Part shown: piece after piece, positions 6,946-15,880 of the stretch
Numbering within the stretch: the first letter of the stretch is position 1
Layout of the letters: the number at the start of each line of letters is the position of its first letter
From: Alkalihalobacillus sp. BA299
GTDB lineage: Bacteria; Bacillota; Bacilli; Bacillales; Bacillaceae_F
DNA: 64,000 nt
Direction of reading: 5' to 3'
Assembly (NCBI RefSeq): GCF_017745675.1
Contig: NZ_JAFLJM010000006.1
Span: 124,001-188,000 of the forward strand
Made by a program: the position numbers and the translations under genes
Notes under the pieces: generated by a model
Told to the model about the DNA's origin: nothing
The model's input: only the letters and a program-made list of their open reading frames with translations
Database searches by the model: none

Positions 6946-7647
6946 ATGGCAAAGGAAATTAATTTAAGAGAAATATTTATCATTTTGAAGAAACGACTAT
7001 GGATCATTATGATCATTACAGTAATAGCTACATTAGCTGGCTATTTGCAGAATTCATCTAATACCACCTTTCTTTATCAATCTTCTAGTCGAATTATCGT
7101 TGGAGCTAGTTCAGACTACATGAACACACTTAGAGTGATTATGAGAGATACCGTTATTATGGAAAAAGTAGTAGAGAAGTTAAACTTAACAAGAACTCCA
7201 GAAGCTCTAGCGGGACAAATTAGTGTAGATAGTATAGACAGTTCTCAAGTAGTAAGGATCTCTGTAGTGGATACAGATCCGAAACTAGCAGCTGACATAG
7301 CGAATACAACGGCTACTGTTTTTAAAAATGAAATTGGAAATATTGTAAATTTTAATGATGTCAGTTACTTATCTGAAGCTAAAGTTAACCCTCACCCGAT
7401 TAATAGTCGAGGCAATCGCACCATTTATATTGCCTTTATTATGGGGCTTATTATAGGAATAGGGTTTGTATTTTTACTAAACTCCTTAGATGACACAGTC
7501 AATTCCGATCGTGATGTAGAGGAGTTAGTAGGGCTTACCGTTTTAGGATCGATATCAAAAATGAACAAAAAAAATATTAACAAGAAAAAGCAAAAGCAGC
7601 TCGAAATCGAATATCGAGGTGAGACAGTTGATCTTGAAAAAACTTAG
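6946..7647 (+). CDS. epsA: Wzz-type chain-length / kinase-activator membrane protein (EpsA-like)
   Basis: A 233-aa polysaccharide co-polymerase. It has the N-terminal Wzz motif INLREIFIILKKRLW, a membrane segment at about residues 20-38, an extracytoplasmic middle, a second segment (IYIAFIMGLIIGIGFVFLL, about 160-180) and a cytoplasmic tail. The family sets polymer length and activates the partner BY-kinase. ATG 6946 is chosen over an in-frame TTG at 6907 because TGGAGG lies 5 bases before it. First gene of the operon; it overlaps the kinase gene by 20 bases. Confidence 0.9.
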   Translation: MAKEINLREIFIILKKRLWIIMIITVIATLAGYLQNSSNTTFLYQSSSRIIVGASSDYMNTLRVIMRDTVIMEKVVEKLNLTRTPEALAGQISVDSIDSSQVVRISVVDTDPKLAADIANTTATVFKNEIGNIVNFNDVSYLSEAKVNPHPINSRGNRTIYIAFIMGLIIGIGFVFLLNSLDDTVNSDRDVEELVGLTVLGSISKMNKKNINKKKQKQLEIEYRGETVDLEKT

Positions 7648-8293
7648 AAGCTTAACTAATAAAAATCAAAAAAGAAATTTAATCACGTTCTCTAATCCAG
7701 AATCGATTATAACAGAAGAGTTCCGGACGATACGGACAAATATTCAGTTTTCATCTGAACAAAAAAGAACTAAGACGATCCTTATGACTTCACCATCTTT
7801 ACAAGAAGGGAAGTCAACAACGGTCGCCAATCTAGCAGTTTCGATGGCACAACAAAAAGAAAAAGTTCTTATCATAGATGCCGACTTAAGAAATCCAAGA
7901 ATACATTCTATTTTTAAGCTTGAGAACTCGATTGGCTTATCGTCTGTATTGACAAATAGAAACTGGTTTGAAGAAGCAATAAAGGAAACGAATATTGGAA
8001 AGCTAGAGATCTTAACGAGTGGACCGATTCCGGATAATCCAACAGAATTGTTAGGATCGAACGTCTTTTCTCGACTATTGGAAGCAGCATCACAAACGTA
8101 TGATGTCATTCTAATAGATTCACCGCCAGTTCTAGAAGTTTCGGATACAAAGCTTTTAGCGAACCAATGTAAGAGTGTCATATTAGTTTTAAGACATGGA
8201 AAGAGTAAGGTAGACAAGGCAATAGAGGCAAAAAAAGTGCTCAAAATTGCTAAAGCTGAACTAATAGGCGTAATTATAAATGAAAGGTCGTAA
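7628..8293 (+). CDS. epsB: Bacterial tyrosine kinase (EpsB/CpsD-like)
   Basis: A 221-aa cytoplasmic BY-kinase. Walker A SPSLQEGKST (residues 55-64), Walker A' IIDADLRNPR (83-91) and Walker B VILIDSPP are clear. It pairs with the EpsA-like activator and controls polymer assembly by tyrosine phosphorylation. The start is uncertain: TTG 7628 has AGGTGA 5 bases upstream; GTG 7619 and TTG 7634 are alternatives. The protein ends right after the last beta strand (GVIINERS) and shows no C-terminal Tyr cluster, unlike many CpsD/Wzc kinases. Confidence 0.88.
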   Translation: MILKKLRSLTNKNQKRNLITFSNPESIITEEFRTIRTNIQFSSEQKRTKTILMTSPSLQEGKSTTVANLAVSMAQQKEKVLIIDADLRNPRIHSIFKLENSIGLSSVLTNRNWFEEAIKETNIGKLEILTSGPIPDNPTELLGSNVFSRLLEAASQTYDVILIDSPPVLEVSDTKLLANQCKSVILVLRHGKSKVDKAIEAKKVLKIAKAELIGVIINERS

Positions 8294-8315
8294 ATATATT
8301 TTTTTTACCCTTTTC

Positions 8316-8331
8316 GTTCTTTATTAAGAAT
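8316..8331. promoter_or_regulatory. SinR-type operator 9 (inside the eps operon)
   Basis: GTTCTTTATTAAGAAT, 22 bp after the epsB-like stop and before the EAR-type RNA. No promoter was seen next to it; it could act as a roadblock or be a relic. Confidence 0.5.
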
Positions 8332-8355
8332 AATAGTGTGCGTTAAAAGAAAAGA

Positions 8356-8475
8356 TGTGGTGATATCTCCTTACCATTATCAACGGAGGTACTCGATCAT
8401 GCTGTGGGTTGAACAAACCTTAGACGCAAGTCGTCGGTAGTATGGTGTGAGGAGGGGTTAGATGCCCCGCTTATT
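8356..8475 (+). ncRNA. EAR (epsC RNA) type processive antitermination element
   Basis: Lies exactly where the EAR element sits in B. subtilis, between epsB and epsC. It is non-coding and highly structured: outer stem CATGCT (8398-8403) / AGTATG (8439-8444) encloses two small hairpins, GGTT/AACC (8407-8419) and GACG/CGTC (8423-8435); then GGGG/CCCC (8454-8468); and TCTCC with GGAGG near the 5' end. EAR lets RNA polymerase read through distant terminators in the long eps transcript. The call rests on position and fold; the exact ends are not defined and no covariance search was run. Confidence 0.72.
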
Positions 8476-8480
8476 TTAAT

Positions 8481-8531
8481 AAAAGTTCTTAAGTATGTGG
8501 TCTAGCAAAGACCGTATACTTAAGAACTTTT
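8481..8531 (+). terminator. Long perfect hairpin after the EAR-type RNA
   Basis: Arms AAAAGTTCTTAAGTAT (8481-8496) and ATACTTAAGAACTTTT (8516-8531) are perfectly complementary and are extended by GTGGTCT/AGACCGT (two G-U pairs) around a 5-base loop, a 23-bp stem ending in TTTT. It would stop transcription unless the upstream RNA modifies the polymerase. The arms also contain GTTCTTA half-sites. Confidence 0.65.
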
Positions 8532-8563
8532 AATACCCAACTAAAGCAAGGAGTGTTTGCTAT

Positions 8564-8707
8564 ATGATGAAAGACTTTGATAAATTCCCTAAGTCAATTA
8601 AAAAGGCGATTAGGTACATAAAACAAGATGCATCGAAAGAGGAACTCGATGAGATAAAGAAATTAGTGGAATATGCGATTGAAAGAAGGACGTTAACGTT
8701 AGATTAA
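8564..8707 (+). CDS. Small hypothetical protein in the eps operon (47 aa)
   Basis: Starts with ATGATG behind AAGGAG (10-base spacing). It encodes a charged, probably two-helix peptide (FPKSIKKAIRYIKQDA, then SKEELDEIKKLVEYAIERR). I do not recognise the family. It sits between the EAR hairpin and the epsC-like gene. The good ribosome site, start context and codon use support a real gene. Confidence 0.6.
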   Translation: MMKDFDKFPKSIKKAIRYIKQDASKEELDEIKKLVEYAIERRTLTLD

Positions 8708-8730
8708 AACCTAGAGAAAGGAGGGGGATT

Positions 8731-10557
8731 ATGACTTATCGGCAAAGGCTGTCATTATTTATTTTCATTGATTCATGTATTGTATTAACGGCGATTTTCT
8801 TCAGTCACTATCTAGTAAGTGCCGATTTCAATTTCATAACGCTCCCGATGATTACTAGTTTAGTAGTCATTTTACTTAGTCATCATTTTTTTGCAATTGG
8901 TTTAAAGCTATATAAAAAAGCATGGGAGTATGCAAGTATCGGGGAACTATTAATTATCTTTAAAGTCGTATCGTATTCAATATTAACTGCATTTCTTGTC
9001 CAGCAATTTATACTTCAAGAAACCTTCGTTCGAGTTCTAGTCATTACATGGATGCTTCATATCTTATTGATTGGTAGCTCGCGCTTTTTTTGGAGAATGT
9101 TCCGCGATACGTATATGAATAAGGAAGATAATAAAAAAAGAACACTCATTATTGGTGCAGGTTCTGCAGGCACAATGGTAGCTAGACAGCTCTTAAAAAG
9201 TAATGACGGAGAACTGCTGCCTGTTGCATTTATTGATGATGACATCAAAAAACAAAACTTGGATATATTAGGAGTTTCGGTTATCGGTGGATCTAGTCAT
9301 ATTGAGTCAGCTGTAAAAGAATTAGATATTGAACATATTATTATCGCCATACCATCACTTTGTAAGAAGGAATTAAATCGAATTTTCCAGGCGTGTGCGA
9401 AAACAAAAGCAAAAACCCAGATATTACCGATGCTAGAAGATTTAGTTACTGGTAAGGTATCGGTCAATCAATTTCGGGATGTACAAGTCGAGGATTTGTT
9501 AGGAAGAGAACAAGTGCAGCTGGATATTGATAAAATTTCTGGTTATGTAACCGAAAAAGTCGTCTTAGTAACTGGAGCAGGTGGATCGATCGGTTCTGAA
9601 GTATGTCGGCAAGTGTCCAACTTCAACCCAAAACAATTAGTACTGTTAGGTCATGGTGAAAACAGTATTTATTCGATTGAAATAGAGCTAAAAGAGACGT
9701 ACGGTCATACAAACATAGAATTTATCACCGAAATCGCTGACCTGCAAGACGCAGACAAAATGATGACAGTAATGAATACATATCATCCAGATGTCGTGTA
9801 TCATGCTGCAGCTCATAAACACGTTCCTTTAATGGAAAGAAATCCTGAAGAGGCAGTAAAAAATAATCTAATTGGAACAAGAAATGTAGCAAAAGCCGCT
9901 AGTCTCTATAATGTTGATACGTTTGTTATGATCTCTACGGATAAAGCAGTTAATCCTACAAGTGTTATGGGAGCAACCAAACGACTGGCAGAAATGATTA
10001 TTCAAGATATGGATAAGCGAAGCAAAACGAAGTTCGTGGCCGTACGATTCGGGAATGTATTAGGAAGTCGAGGAAGTGTTATTCCATTATTTAAAAAGCA
10101 AATTGAAAAAGGCGGCCCCGTCACAGTAACTCATCCAGAAATGGTTCGGTATTTTATGACGATCCCTGAAGCATCACGGCTAGTCATCCAGGCGGGAGCA
10201 TTAGCAAGAGGAGGAGAGATATTTATTCTCGACATGGGTGAACCCGTGAAAATCGTCGACTTAGCTAAAAACTTAATTAAATTATCTGGGAATTCTCTAG
10301 ACGAAATAGAGATACAATTCAGTGGAATGCGGCCAGGAGAAAAGTTGTTTGAAGAGTTATTAAAAGAGGATGAAACAGAAGAGCAACAAGTCTATCCGAA
10401 AATATATATCGGAAAAACCGCACAATTGTATATGACAGAAATCGAAGAGATCATTAATCATTATTCCAATTTAGACAAAGAAAAACTCAGAGAGGCATTA
10501 TTAAATGTAGCAAATAATAAAGTCTCACTTAAACCATTAATAACGATTCCAAGTTAA
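8731..10557 (+). CDS. epsC: Membrane NDP-sugar dehydratase/epimerase (EpsC / FlaA1-CapD family)
   Basis: A 608-aa protein of the usual length. The N-terminus has four membrane segments (residues 8-110). A first Rossmann domain follows (IIGAGSAGTMVARQL, near 140), then the catalytic extended SDR domain with VTGAGGSIGSE (near 280) and STDKAVNPTSVMGATKR (near 410). The active site carries the Met-x3-Lys form typical of the FlaA1/PglF group. The family converts UDP-GlcNAc into a 4-keto-6-deoxy sugar at the membrane, the first step toward the amino sugar used by EpsL/M/N. Start behind GAGAAAGGAGGGGG. Confidence 0.9.
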   Translation: MTYRQRLSLFIFIDSCIVLTAIFFSHYLVSADFNFITLPMITSLVVILLSHHFFAIGLKLYKKAWEYASIGELLIIFKVVSYSILTAFLVQQFILQETFVRVLVITWMLHILLIGSSRFFWRMFRDTYMNKEDNKKRTLIIGAGSAGTMVARQLLKSNDGELLPVAFIDDDIKKQNLDILGVSVIGGSSHIESAVKELDIEHIIIAIPSLCKKELNRIFQACAKTKAKTQILPMLEDLVTGKVSVNQFRDVQVEDLLGREQVQLDIDKISGYVTEKVVLVTGAGGSIGSEVCRQVSNFNPKQLVLLGHGENSIYSIEIELKETYGHTNIEFITEIADLQDADKMMTVMNTYHPDVVYHAAAHKHVPLMERNPEEAVKNNLIGTRNVAKAASLYNVDTFVMISTDKAVNPTSVMGATKRLAEMIIQDMDKRSKTKFVAVRFGNVLGSRGSVIPLFKKQIEKGGPVTVTHPEMVRYFMTIPEASRLVIQAGALARGGEIFILDMGEPVKIVDLAKNLIKLSGNSLDEIEIQFSGMRPGEKLFEELLKEDETEEQQVYPKIYIGKTAQLYMTEIEEIINHYSNLDKEKLREALLNVANNKVSLKPLITIPS

Positions 10558-10572
10558 AGGGAGTGCATAAAA

Positions 10573-11451
10573 ATGAAAGTTAGAAAAGCGATTATTCCAG
10601 CAGCAGGTTTAGGTACAAGATTTCTTCCTGCCACAAAAGCAATGCCAAAAGAAATGTTACCGATCGTTGATAAACCGACGATCCAATACATCATCGAAGA
10701 AGCAATAGAGTCCGGGATTGAGGATATTATAATCGTTACAGGAAAAGGAAAAAGATCAATTGAGGATCATTTTGATCACTCCTTTGAATTAGAGCAAAAC
10801 CTACTGGAAAAAGGAAAACTGGAACTATTAAATGAAGTACAAAAATCGTCGAAGCTCGTTGATATTCATTATATCCGACAAAAGGAACCTAAAGGACTAG
10901 GACACGCCATTTGGTGTGCTCGTAAGTTTATTGGAAATGAACCATTTGCTGTCCTGTTAGGAGATGACATTGTCAGAGCTGAAAAGCCTTGTTTACAACA
11001 AATGATGGAGCAATACGAGCGCTATAATGCTTCTATTATCGGGGTCCAGCATGTAAAGGATGAAGAAGTATCAAGATATGGGATTGTCGATGCGAGTCCA
11101 ATTGGTGAGCGCTTTTACAATGTTAGTAGTTTAGTAGAAAAGCCAAAGCAAGAAGAGGCACCATCAAACCTTGCCATTTTAGGACGTTATATTCTGAGTC
11201 CGAAAATCTTTGACATCTTAGGTCATCAAAAGCCAGGAACAGGTGGAGAAATTCAGCTTACGGATGCCATTAGTGGTTTAAATGAATATGAAGCGGTTTA
11301 CGCTTATGATTTTGAAGGTATTCGATACGATGTAGGTGAAAAAATGGGCTTCATTCAGACAACAATCGAATTTGCGCTGCAACGTGAGGATTTAAAGCAT
11401 AACTTACTCGAATATTTATCAAAAGTAATGGAAAAGGAACTCATTAAATAA
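10573..11451 (+). CDS. galU: UTP-glucose-1-phosphate uridylyltransferase
   Basis: A 292-aa nucleotidyltransferase with the signature [25 protein letters not shown], here cited as residues 5-29, and the motif [10 protein letters not shown]. It makes UDP-glucose from UTP and glucose-1-phosphate, which the galE product at the far end of the cluster can turn into UDP-galactose. It follows epsC by 15 bp. B. subtilis has no such gene between epsC and epsD, so it is an insertion relative to that operon. Confidence 0.93.
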   Translation: MKVRKAIIPAAGLGTRFLPATKAMPKEMLPIVDKPTIQYIIEEAIESGIEDIIIVTGKGKRSIEDHFDHSFELEQNLLEKGKLELLNEVQKSSKLVDIHYIRQKEPKGLGHAIWCARKFIGNEPFAVLLGDDIVRAEKPCLQQMMEQYERYNASIIGVQHVKDEEVSRYGIVDASPIGERFYNVSSLVEKPKQEEAPSNLAILGRYILSPKIFDILGHQKPGTGGEIQLTDAISGLNEYEAVYAYDFEGIRYDVGEKMGFIQTTIEFALQREDLKHNLLEYLSKVMEKELIK

Positions 11452-11478
11452 CCTAATGAAATTGAATGGGTGGTAAAA

Positions 11479-12642
11479 ATGCCTAAAAAAATCCTATTTT
11501 GCGCAACCGTTGATTACCATTTCAAAGCATTTCACTTGCCCTATATGAAATGGTTTAAAGAACAAGGGTGGGAAGTTCATGTTGCAGCTAAAGGCGAGCT
11601 CGAATTGCCGTTTACCGATCAAAAGTATAACATACCAATTCAACGATCGCCCTTTAAGCTTAAAAATGTGAAAGCCTATAACGAATTAAAGTCGATAATT
11701 AATGACAATCAATTCGAAATTATTCATTGTCATACCCCATTGGGCGGAGTCCTTGCCCGTTTAGCCGCACGAAAAGCAAGAAAGCATGGAACAAAAGTGA
11801 TCTATACCGCACACGGTTTTCATTTTTGTAAAGGGGCACCCCCTCTTAACTGGTTCGTCTATTATCCGATTGAAAAACAGCTGGCTAAATATACGGATTG
11901 CCTGATTACCATTAACCAGGAAGACTATGATCTAGCACTCAATCGGAAGTTTAAAGCAAACCAAGTTGACCATGTTCATGGGGTAGGTGTTGATACGAAG
12001 CGTTTTATGCCAGTCGATGAAAATACGAAAACAGTACTCAAAAAGTCATTTGGCTATCATCCAGATGACTTTTTAATATTTTATGCCGCTGAGTTTAACA
12101 AAAATAAAAATCAGCAATTACTGATCCGTTCGCTTGCATTAATACAAGACTATATGCCAAACGCCAAGCTGTTACTAGCGGGAGAAGGGCTCCAAGAAAA
12201 CTGCCGGCAATTAGTTCATCAACTAGGTATCGATCATATGGTCGATTTTCTCGGATTTCGCAAAGACATTGATAGTCTCCTGCCGATGTGTGACATCGCG
12301 GTCGGTTCCAGCTTTCGAGAAGGACTTCCCGTCAACATCATGGAAGCGATGGCATGTGGCTTACCCATTGTAGCTAGTAGGAACCGTGGTCATGTCGAGT
12401 TAGTGCAGGATCAGGTGAACGGCTATATCGTATCACCAAAGGATTACGGCCAATTTGCAAGAAGCCTGCTAAGACTTTTTCAAAATGACGCGCTCCGTAA
12501 CCAAATGGGAACAGCAAGTCTACATCTTGTAAACACCTATTCCCTATCACAACTCAGTCTCGAACTAAGTGACATCTATACACGCTATATGCTGGAGGAA
12601 ACCAATGAAACCAAAAGTAAGTATCATCATGCCCATATATAA
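11479..12642 (+). CDS. epsD: Glycosyltransferase family 4 (EpsD-like)
   Basis: A 387-aa GT-B glycosyltransferase. It begins with ILFCATVDYHFKAFHLPYMK, typical of EpsD, and has the retaining GT4 motif FREGLPVNIMEAMACGLPIV with the E-x7-E pair. It transfers a sugar to the lipid-linked repeat unit at the membrane face. ATG 11479 (GGGTGG 5 bases upstream) is preferred over GTG 11470. Its 3' end overlaps the remnant of an epsE-type gene, so the last dozen residues may have been altered by the same deletion. Confidence 0.88.
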   Translation: MPKKILFCATVDYHFKAFHLPYMKWFKEQGWEVHVAAKGELELPFTDQKYNIPIQRSPFKLKNVKAYNELKSIINDNQFEIIHCHTPLGGVLARLAARKARKHGTKVIYTAHGFHFCKGAPPLNWFVYYPIEKQLAKYTDCLITINQEDYDLALNRKFKANQVDHVHGVGVDTKRFMPVDENTKTVLKKSFGYHPDDFLIFYAAEFNKNKNQQLLIRSLALIQDYMPNAKLLLAGEGLQENCRQLVHQLGIDHMVDFLGFRKDIDSLLPMCDIAVGSSFREGLPVNIMEAMACGLPIVASRNRGHVELVQDQVNGYIVSPKDYGQFARSLLRLFQNDALRNQMGTASLHLVNTYSLSQLSLELSDIYTRYMLEETNETKSKYHHAHI

Positions 12643-12694
12643 TGTAAGAGTAGTTAAAGTAAAAGTGGAGGAAGGTACATGGAAAAGACATTAA
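12605..12694 (+). pseudogene. epsE: Remnant of an epsE-type family 2 glycosyltransferase
   Basis: An ATG with a well-placed TGGAGGAAA site opens a 29-codon frame beginning KPKVSIIMPIYNV, the unmistakable first strand of a GT2 enzyme. It then breaks into unrelated residues and stops inside the next gene. Its place between epsD-like and epsF-like genes is that of epsE in B. subtilis, where EpsE is both a glycosyltransferase and the flagellar clutch. An internal deletion appears to have removed almost the whole gene. Confidence 0.75.
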
Positions 12695-13782
12695 GAGTAC
12701 TGCATGTCGTTGTTAATATGAACCGTGGTGGTGCTGAAACTCTACTAATGAATTTGTTTCGAAACATCGATCGAACAAAAGTACAGTTTGATTTTTTAAC
12801 TTGTAAGGAAGGGGTATTTGATGAAGAAATCAAAGCTTTAGGTGGAAAAATTCATCGAATACCATACATCACCGACCTTGGACACTTTGGTTACATTAAA
12901 GCATTAGAACAATTCTTCTCAACAAATAAAAACTATAAAATCGTCCACTCACATATGGACAAAATGAGTGGAATTGTCTTGCGAGCAGCCCAAAAGTATA
13001 AGATCCCAGTAAGAATAGCCCATAGCCACAATACGAATAGTGAAGGTAGTCTTCCTGCAAAAATTTACAAATGGTATGCAGGTCGAAACATTTTGTCGAG
13101 TGCAACCCATTATTTTGCATGTTCAACCGCAGCTGGAAAATGGTTGTATGGTGATAAAGCTAATAATGTCAGGATCCTGAAGAACGGGATCGAATGCGAC
13201 CAGTTTAAATTTATACCAGAAATAAGAAAACAAGTAAGGGAAGAATTACAGTTAGAAGAAGCTAGCTTCGTGATTGGACACGTAGGCAGGTTTAATCAGC
13301 AAAAAAATCATGCATTTCTCATTGAGACTTTTGCTAAGTTGATTCATGACATCCCAAATGCAACTCTCCTATTAGCAGGAGATGGACCGCTTCGACTGGA
13401 GATTGAAAAGAAAATTAAGGATTTAAATATTGAAGGTAATGTCAAGTTACTAGGAATACGCAGTGATATCCATCGATTGTTCCAAGCAATCGATTTATTT
13501 GTTTTTCCTTCATTCCACGAAGGGTTACCCGTCACGTTAATTGAGGCACAAGGAGCAGGAGTACCATGTGTCATTTCCGATGTAATTACAAAAGAAGTGG
13601 ATATGGGATTAGAATTAGTAAACTATTTGCCGTTAGACGACCAGTCAAAGTGGATTTCTACAATAAAAAGTGTAGCAACAAAAAACAACCTACGAATTAA
13701 TTCGACTACTTATTTATCCAAGAAAGGCTACGATATAAAAAATACAGCCGAATGGTCGCAAGGTTTTTACTTGGCGTTGTAG
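12679..13782 (+). CDS. epsF: Glycosyltransferase family 4 (EpsF-like)
   Basis: A 367-aa GT-B enzyme with the EpsF-like start LRVLHVVVNMNRGGAETLLM, the donor-domain start IGHVGRFNQQKNH, and FHEGLPVTLIEAQGAGVPCV with the E-x7-E pair. The start has GTGGAGGAAGG upstream. Slightly shorter than B. subtilis EpsF (384 aa). Order after EpsD supports the assignment. Confidence 0.88.
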   Translation: MEKTLRVLHVVVNMNRGGAETLLMNLFRNIDRTKVQFDFLTCKEGVFDEEIKALGGKIHRIPYITDLGHFGYIKALEQFFSTNKNYKIVHSHMDKMSGIVLRAAQKYKIPVRIAHSHNTNSEGSLPAKIYKWYAGRNILSSATHYFACSTAAGKWLYGDKANNVRILKNGIECDQFKFIPEIRKQVREELQLEEASFVIGHVGRFNQQKNHAFLIETFAKLIHDIPNATLLLAGDGPLRLEIEKKIKDLNIEGNVKLLGIRSDIHRLFQAIDLFVFPSFHEGLPVTLIEAQGAGVPCVISDVITKEVDMGLELVNYLPLDDQSKWISTIKSVATKNNLRINSTTYLSKKGYDIKNTAEWSQGFYLAL

Positions 13783-13818
13783 TGTAAGAAAAAATAATTG
13801 GAAGTTAGGAGATCACTA

Positions 13819-14931
13819 ATGTCTAAGGTTACATGTAGTCTAAAGTTGAGTGAAGTTCCACTTCATTTGTATCAAATTATCGCTGGTTTTAAACTTTTGT
13901 CAAAACAAGGCATAGTAGACCTCCATATCGATAGGGTAAGTAAAAATAGTCCTGATAAACTTCCTTATAACATGATGGAAGTCCGAATAAATAACCAAAT
14001 AAAAGTACTATACGATGTGAACGATGGGTACGATAATTTGCTTACAGAAAATCATAGCTATGTAGATTTTATGGATGGGCTTCTTCAAAATTATGACATT
14101 TGTTTTAAAAGAAGTTTTAATAGACTCTATAATTCTAAACTAAAAAATGAACATAAAGTTTTCCCATTAGGATTAAATTATATGGTCACCATTCCTGGAA
14201 ATATAGCACACGTACCAATGCCTAATGACCCTACCAATGAGAAAGTTAAGAAACTAATTCGAATGCTTCCTTTATCTCAACATTCGAATATAAAATATTA
14301 TGTTCAATCTTTTGAAAGTGTACCTCTTCATAAAAAGGATCCTAAAATTCTTTTTATGGCAAGACTTTGGGACTTGAATGAAAAACATCCACTAGGAATT
14401 TCCGCTGCAAAAAAGGAAGAACGCTCCTATATTAACGATTTTAGGGCTGAGTGTATAAGACTTTGTAAAAAAGAGTTTGGAAACAAATTTTTTGGTGGTA
14501 TAAGTCAAAGTGAATTTGCCAATCGGTATTACAAAGATATAGTAATTCAGGACAATAGTATTACAAAACGAAATAAATATTTGCAAATGGTGAAAAATTC
14601 TTCTATATGTATTTCTACTATGGGGTTACATCAGTCAATTGGCTGGAAATTTGCAGAGTATATTGCAGCTAGTAAAGCCATTGTTACCGAGGAACTGCAT
14701 TATGAAGTTCCAGGAAACCTAAAGGAAGGGGAAAACTATTTAGTTTTTAAAACCCCGAGTGAATGTGTGGAAAAAATAAATTTGCTGTTGATTGATGAAG
14801 AATTTAGGTTTAGGATGATGAATAATAATTTTACTTACTACCAAGAGTATGTTAGTCCAGATAAATTAGTATTAAATAGTATATTGGCTACAGTACAAAA
14901 ATTCAATTGCGAAAGAATATTAACGGGGTGA
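13819..14931 (+). CDS. Putative GT-B glycosyltransferase, species-specific
   Basis: A 370-aa protein. The second half looks like the donor domain of a GT-B enzyme (KILFMARLWDLNE, then IGWKFAEYIAASKAIVTEEL, EGENYLVFKTPSECVEKI). The N-terminal part is not recognisable. ATG 13819 is chosen because TTAGGAGAT lies 6 bases before it; an in-frame TTG lies at 13798. It replaces nothing in the B. subtilis order, so it is part of the variable sugar assembly of this strain. Confidence 0.65.
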   Translation: MSKVTCSLKLSEVPLHLYQIIAGFKLLSKQGIVDLHIDRVSKNSPDKLPYNMMEVRINNQIKVLYDVNDGYDNLLTENHSYVDFMDGLLQNYDICFKRSFNRLYNSKLKNEHKVFPLGLNYMVTIPGNIAHVPMPNDPTNEKVKKLIRMLPLSQHSNIKYYVQSFESVPLHKKDPKILFMARLWDLNEKHPLGISAAKKEERSYINDFRAECIRLCKKEFGNKFFGGISQSEFANRYYKDIVIQDNSITKRNKYLQMVKNSSICISTMGLHQSIGWKFAEYIAASKAIVTEELHYEVPGNLKEGENYLVFKTPSECVEKINLLLIDEEFRFRMMNNNFTYYQEYVSPDKLVLNSILATVQKFNCERILTG

Positions 14932-14935
14932 GTGG

Positions 14936-15838
14936 ATGAAACCAAGTTTAACCGTTTTTACACCTACTTTTAATCGTGCTCACACGCTGCATTTATGTTA
15001 TGAAAGTTTAAAAAGACAAACTTGTAAAGAGTTTATCTGGTTAATTATTGATGATGGGTCTACTGATCATACAAAGGAGTTAGTAGAAAAATGGATCCTT
15101 GAAGGAATGGTCTCAATCCATTACCACTATCAAGAAAATCAAGGGATGCATGGAGCACATAATGCAGCCTATGAACTTATTGAAACCGAGCTTAATGTAT
15201 GTATAGATTCAGATGATTATATGGCTGATGATGCTGTAGAGAAGATTACTTCTTTTTGGAAACAATATGGGAGTAGTGATTACGCGGGGATCATAGGCTT
15301 AGATGCTACTCAGGATGGGGATATTATTGGAACAAAACTTCCAAGCCACATAAAGGAAGCGACTCTCACCCATTTACATGGAAAATACAAAGTGAAAGGT
15401 GACAAAAAACTCGTTTACCGCTCTGAACTTACAAGAAAGACACCTCCATATCCGCTTTTCTCGGGGGAGAAGTATTGTCCATTAAGTTATAAGTATATTT
15501 TAATTGATCAAGAATACCCGCTTCTGATAATGAATGAAGTACTTTGTCATGTTGAATATATGGACGATGGTTCTAGTATGAATATAATTAAGCAATACAA
15601 GAAAAACCCTAGGGGATTTTCTTTCTTTAGAAAGGTGGCAATGAAATATGCGCCAACTTATAAAGATAAAGTAAGGGAAGCTATACATTATGTATCTAGT
15701 AATTTGATGGTTAAAAATTATAAGTTCGTATTGGAATCACCTTGTAAAATAACGACAATACTAGCAACACCATTAGGTATTATACTTTATCTATATATAC
15801 AAAATACAAATAAGTCAACAGTATTAAAAAATAGTTAG
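14936..15838 (+). CDS. Glycosyltransferase family 2
   Basis: A 300-aa GT-A enzyme with SLTVFTPTFNRAHTL at the start, IIDDGSTDHT and the metal-binding CIDSDDYM. A hydrophobic C-terminal stretch (IITLATPLGIILYLYI-like, near 275-295) may tether it to the membrane. Four bases separate it from the preceding gene, so translation is probably coupled. Donor and acceptor unknown. Confidence 0.85.
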   Translation: MKPSLTVFTPTFNRAHTLHLCYESLKRQTCKEFIWLIIDDGSTDHTKELVEKWILEGMVSIHYHYQENQGMHGAHNAAYELIETELNVCIDSDDYMADDAVEKITSFWKQYGSSDYAGIIGLDATQDGDIIGTKLPSHIKEATLTHLHGKYKVKGDKKLVYRSELTRKTPPYPLFSGEKYCPLSYKYILIDQEYPLLIMNEVLCHVEYMDDGSSMNIIKQYKKNPRGFSFFRKVAMKYAPTYKDKVREAIHYVSSNLMVKNYKFVLESPCKITTILATPLGIILYLYIQNTNKSTVLKNS

Positions 15839-15880
15839 GCATAATCTATACACGCTTTATCTATGGAAAGGGTTTATTAA

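Noticed and set aside
8356..8475. c-di-GMP or other metabolite riboswitch
   Set aside because: The position between epsB and epsC and the branched fold fit the EAR element better; no riboswitch consensus was recognised.
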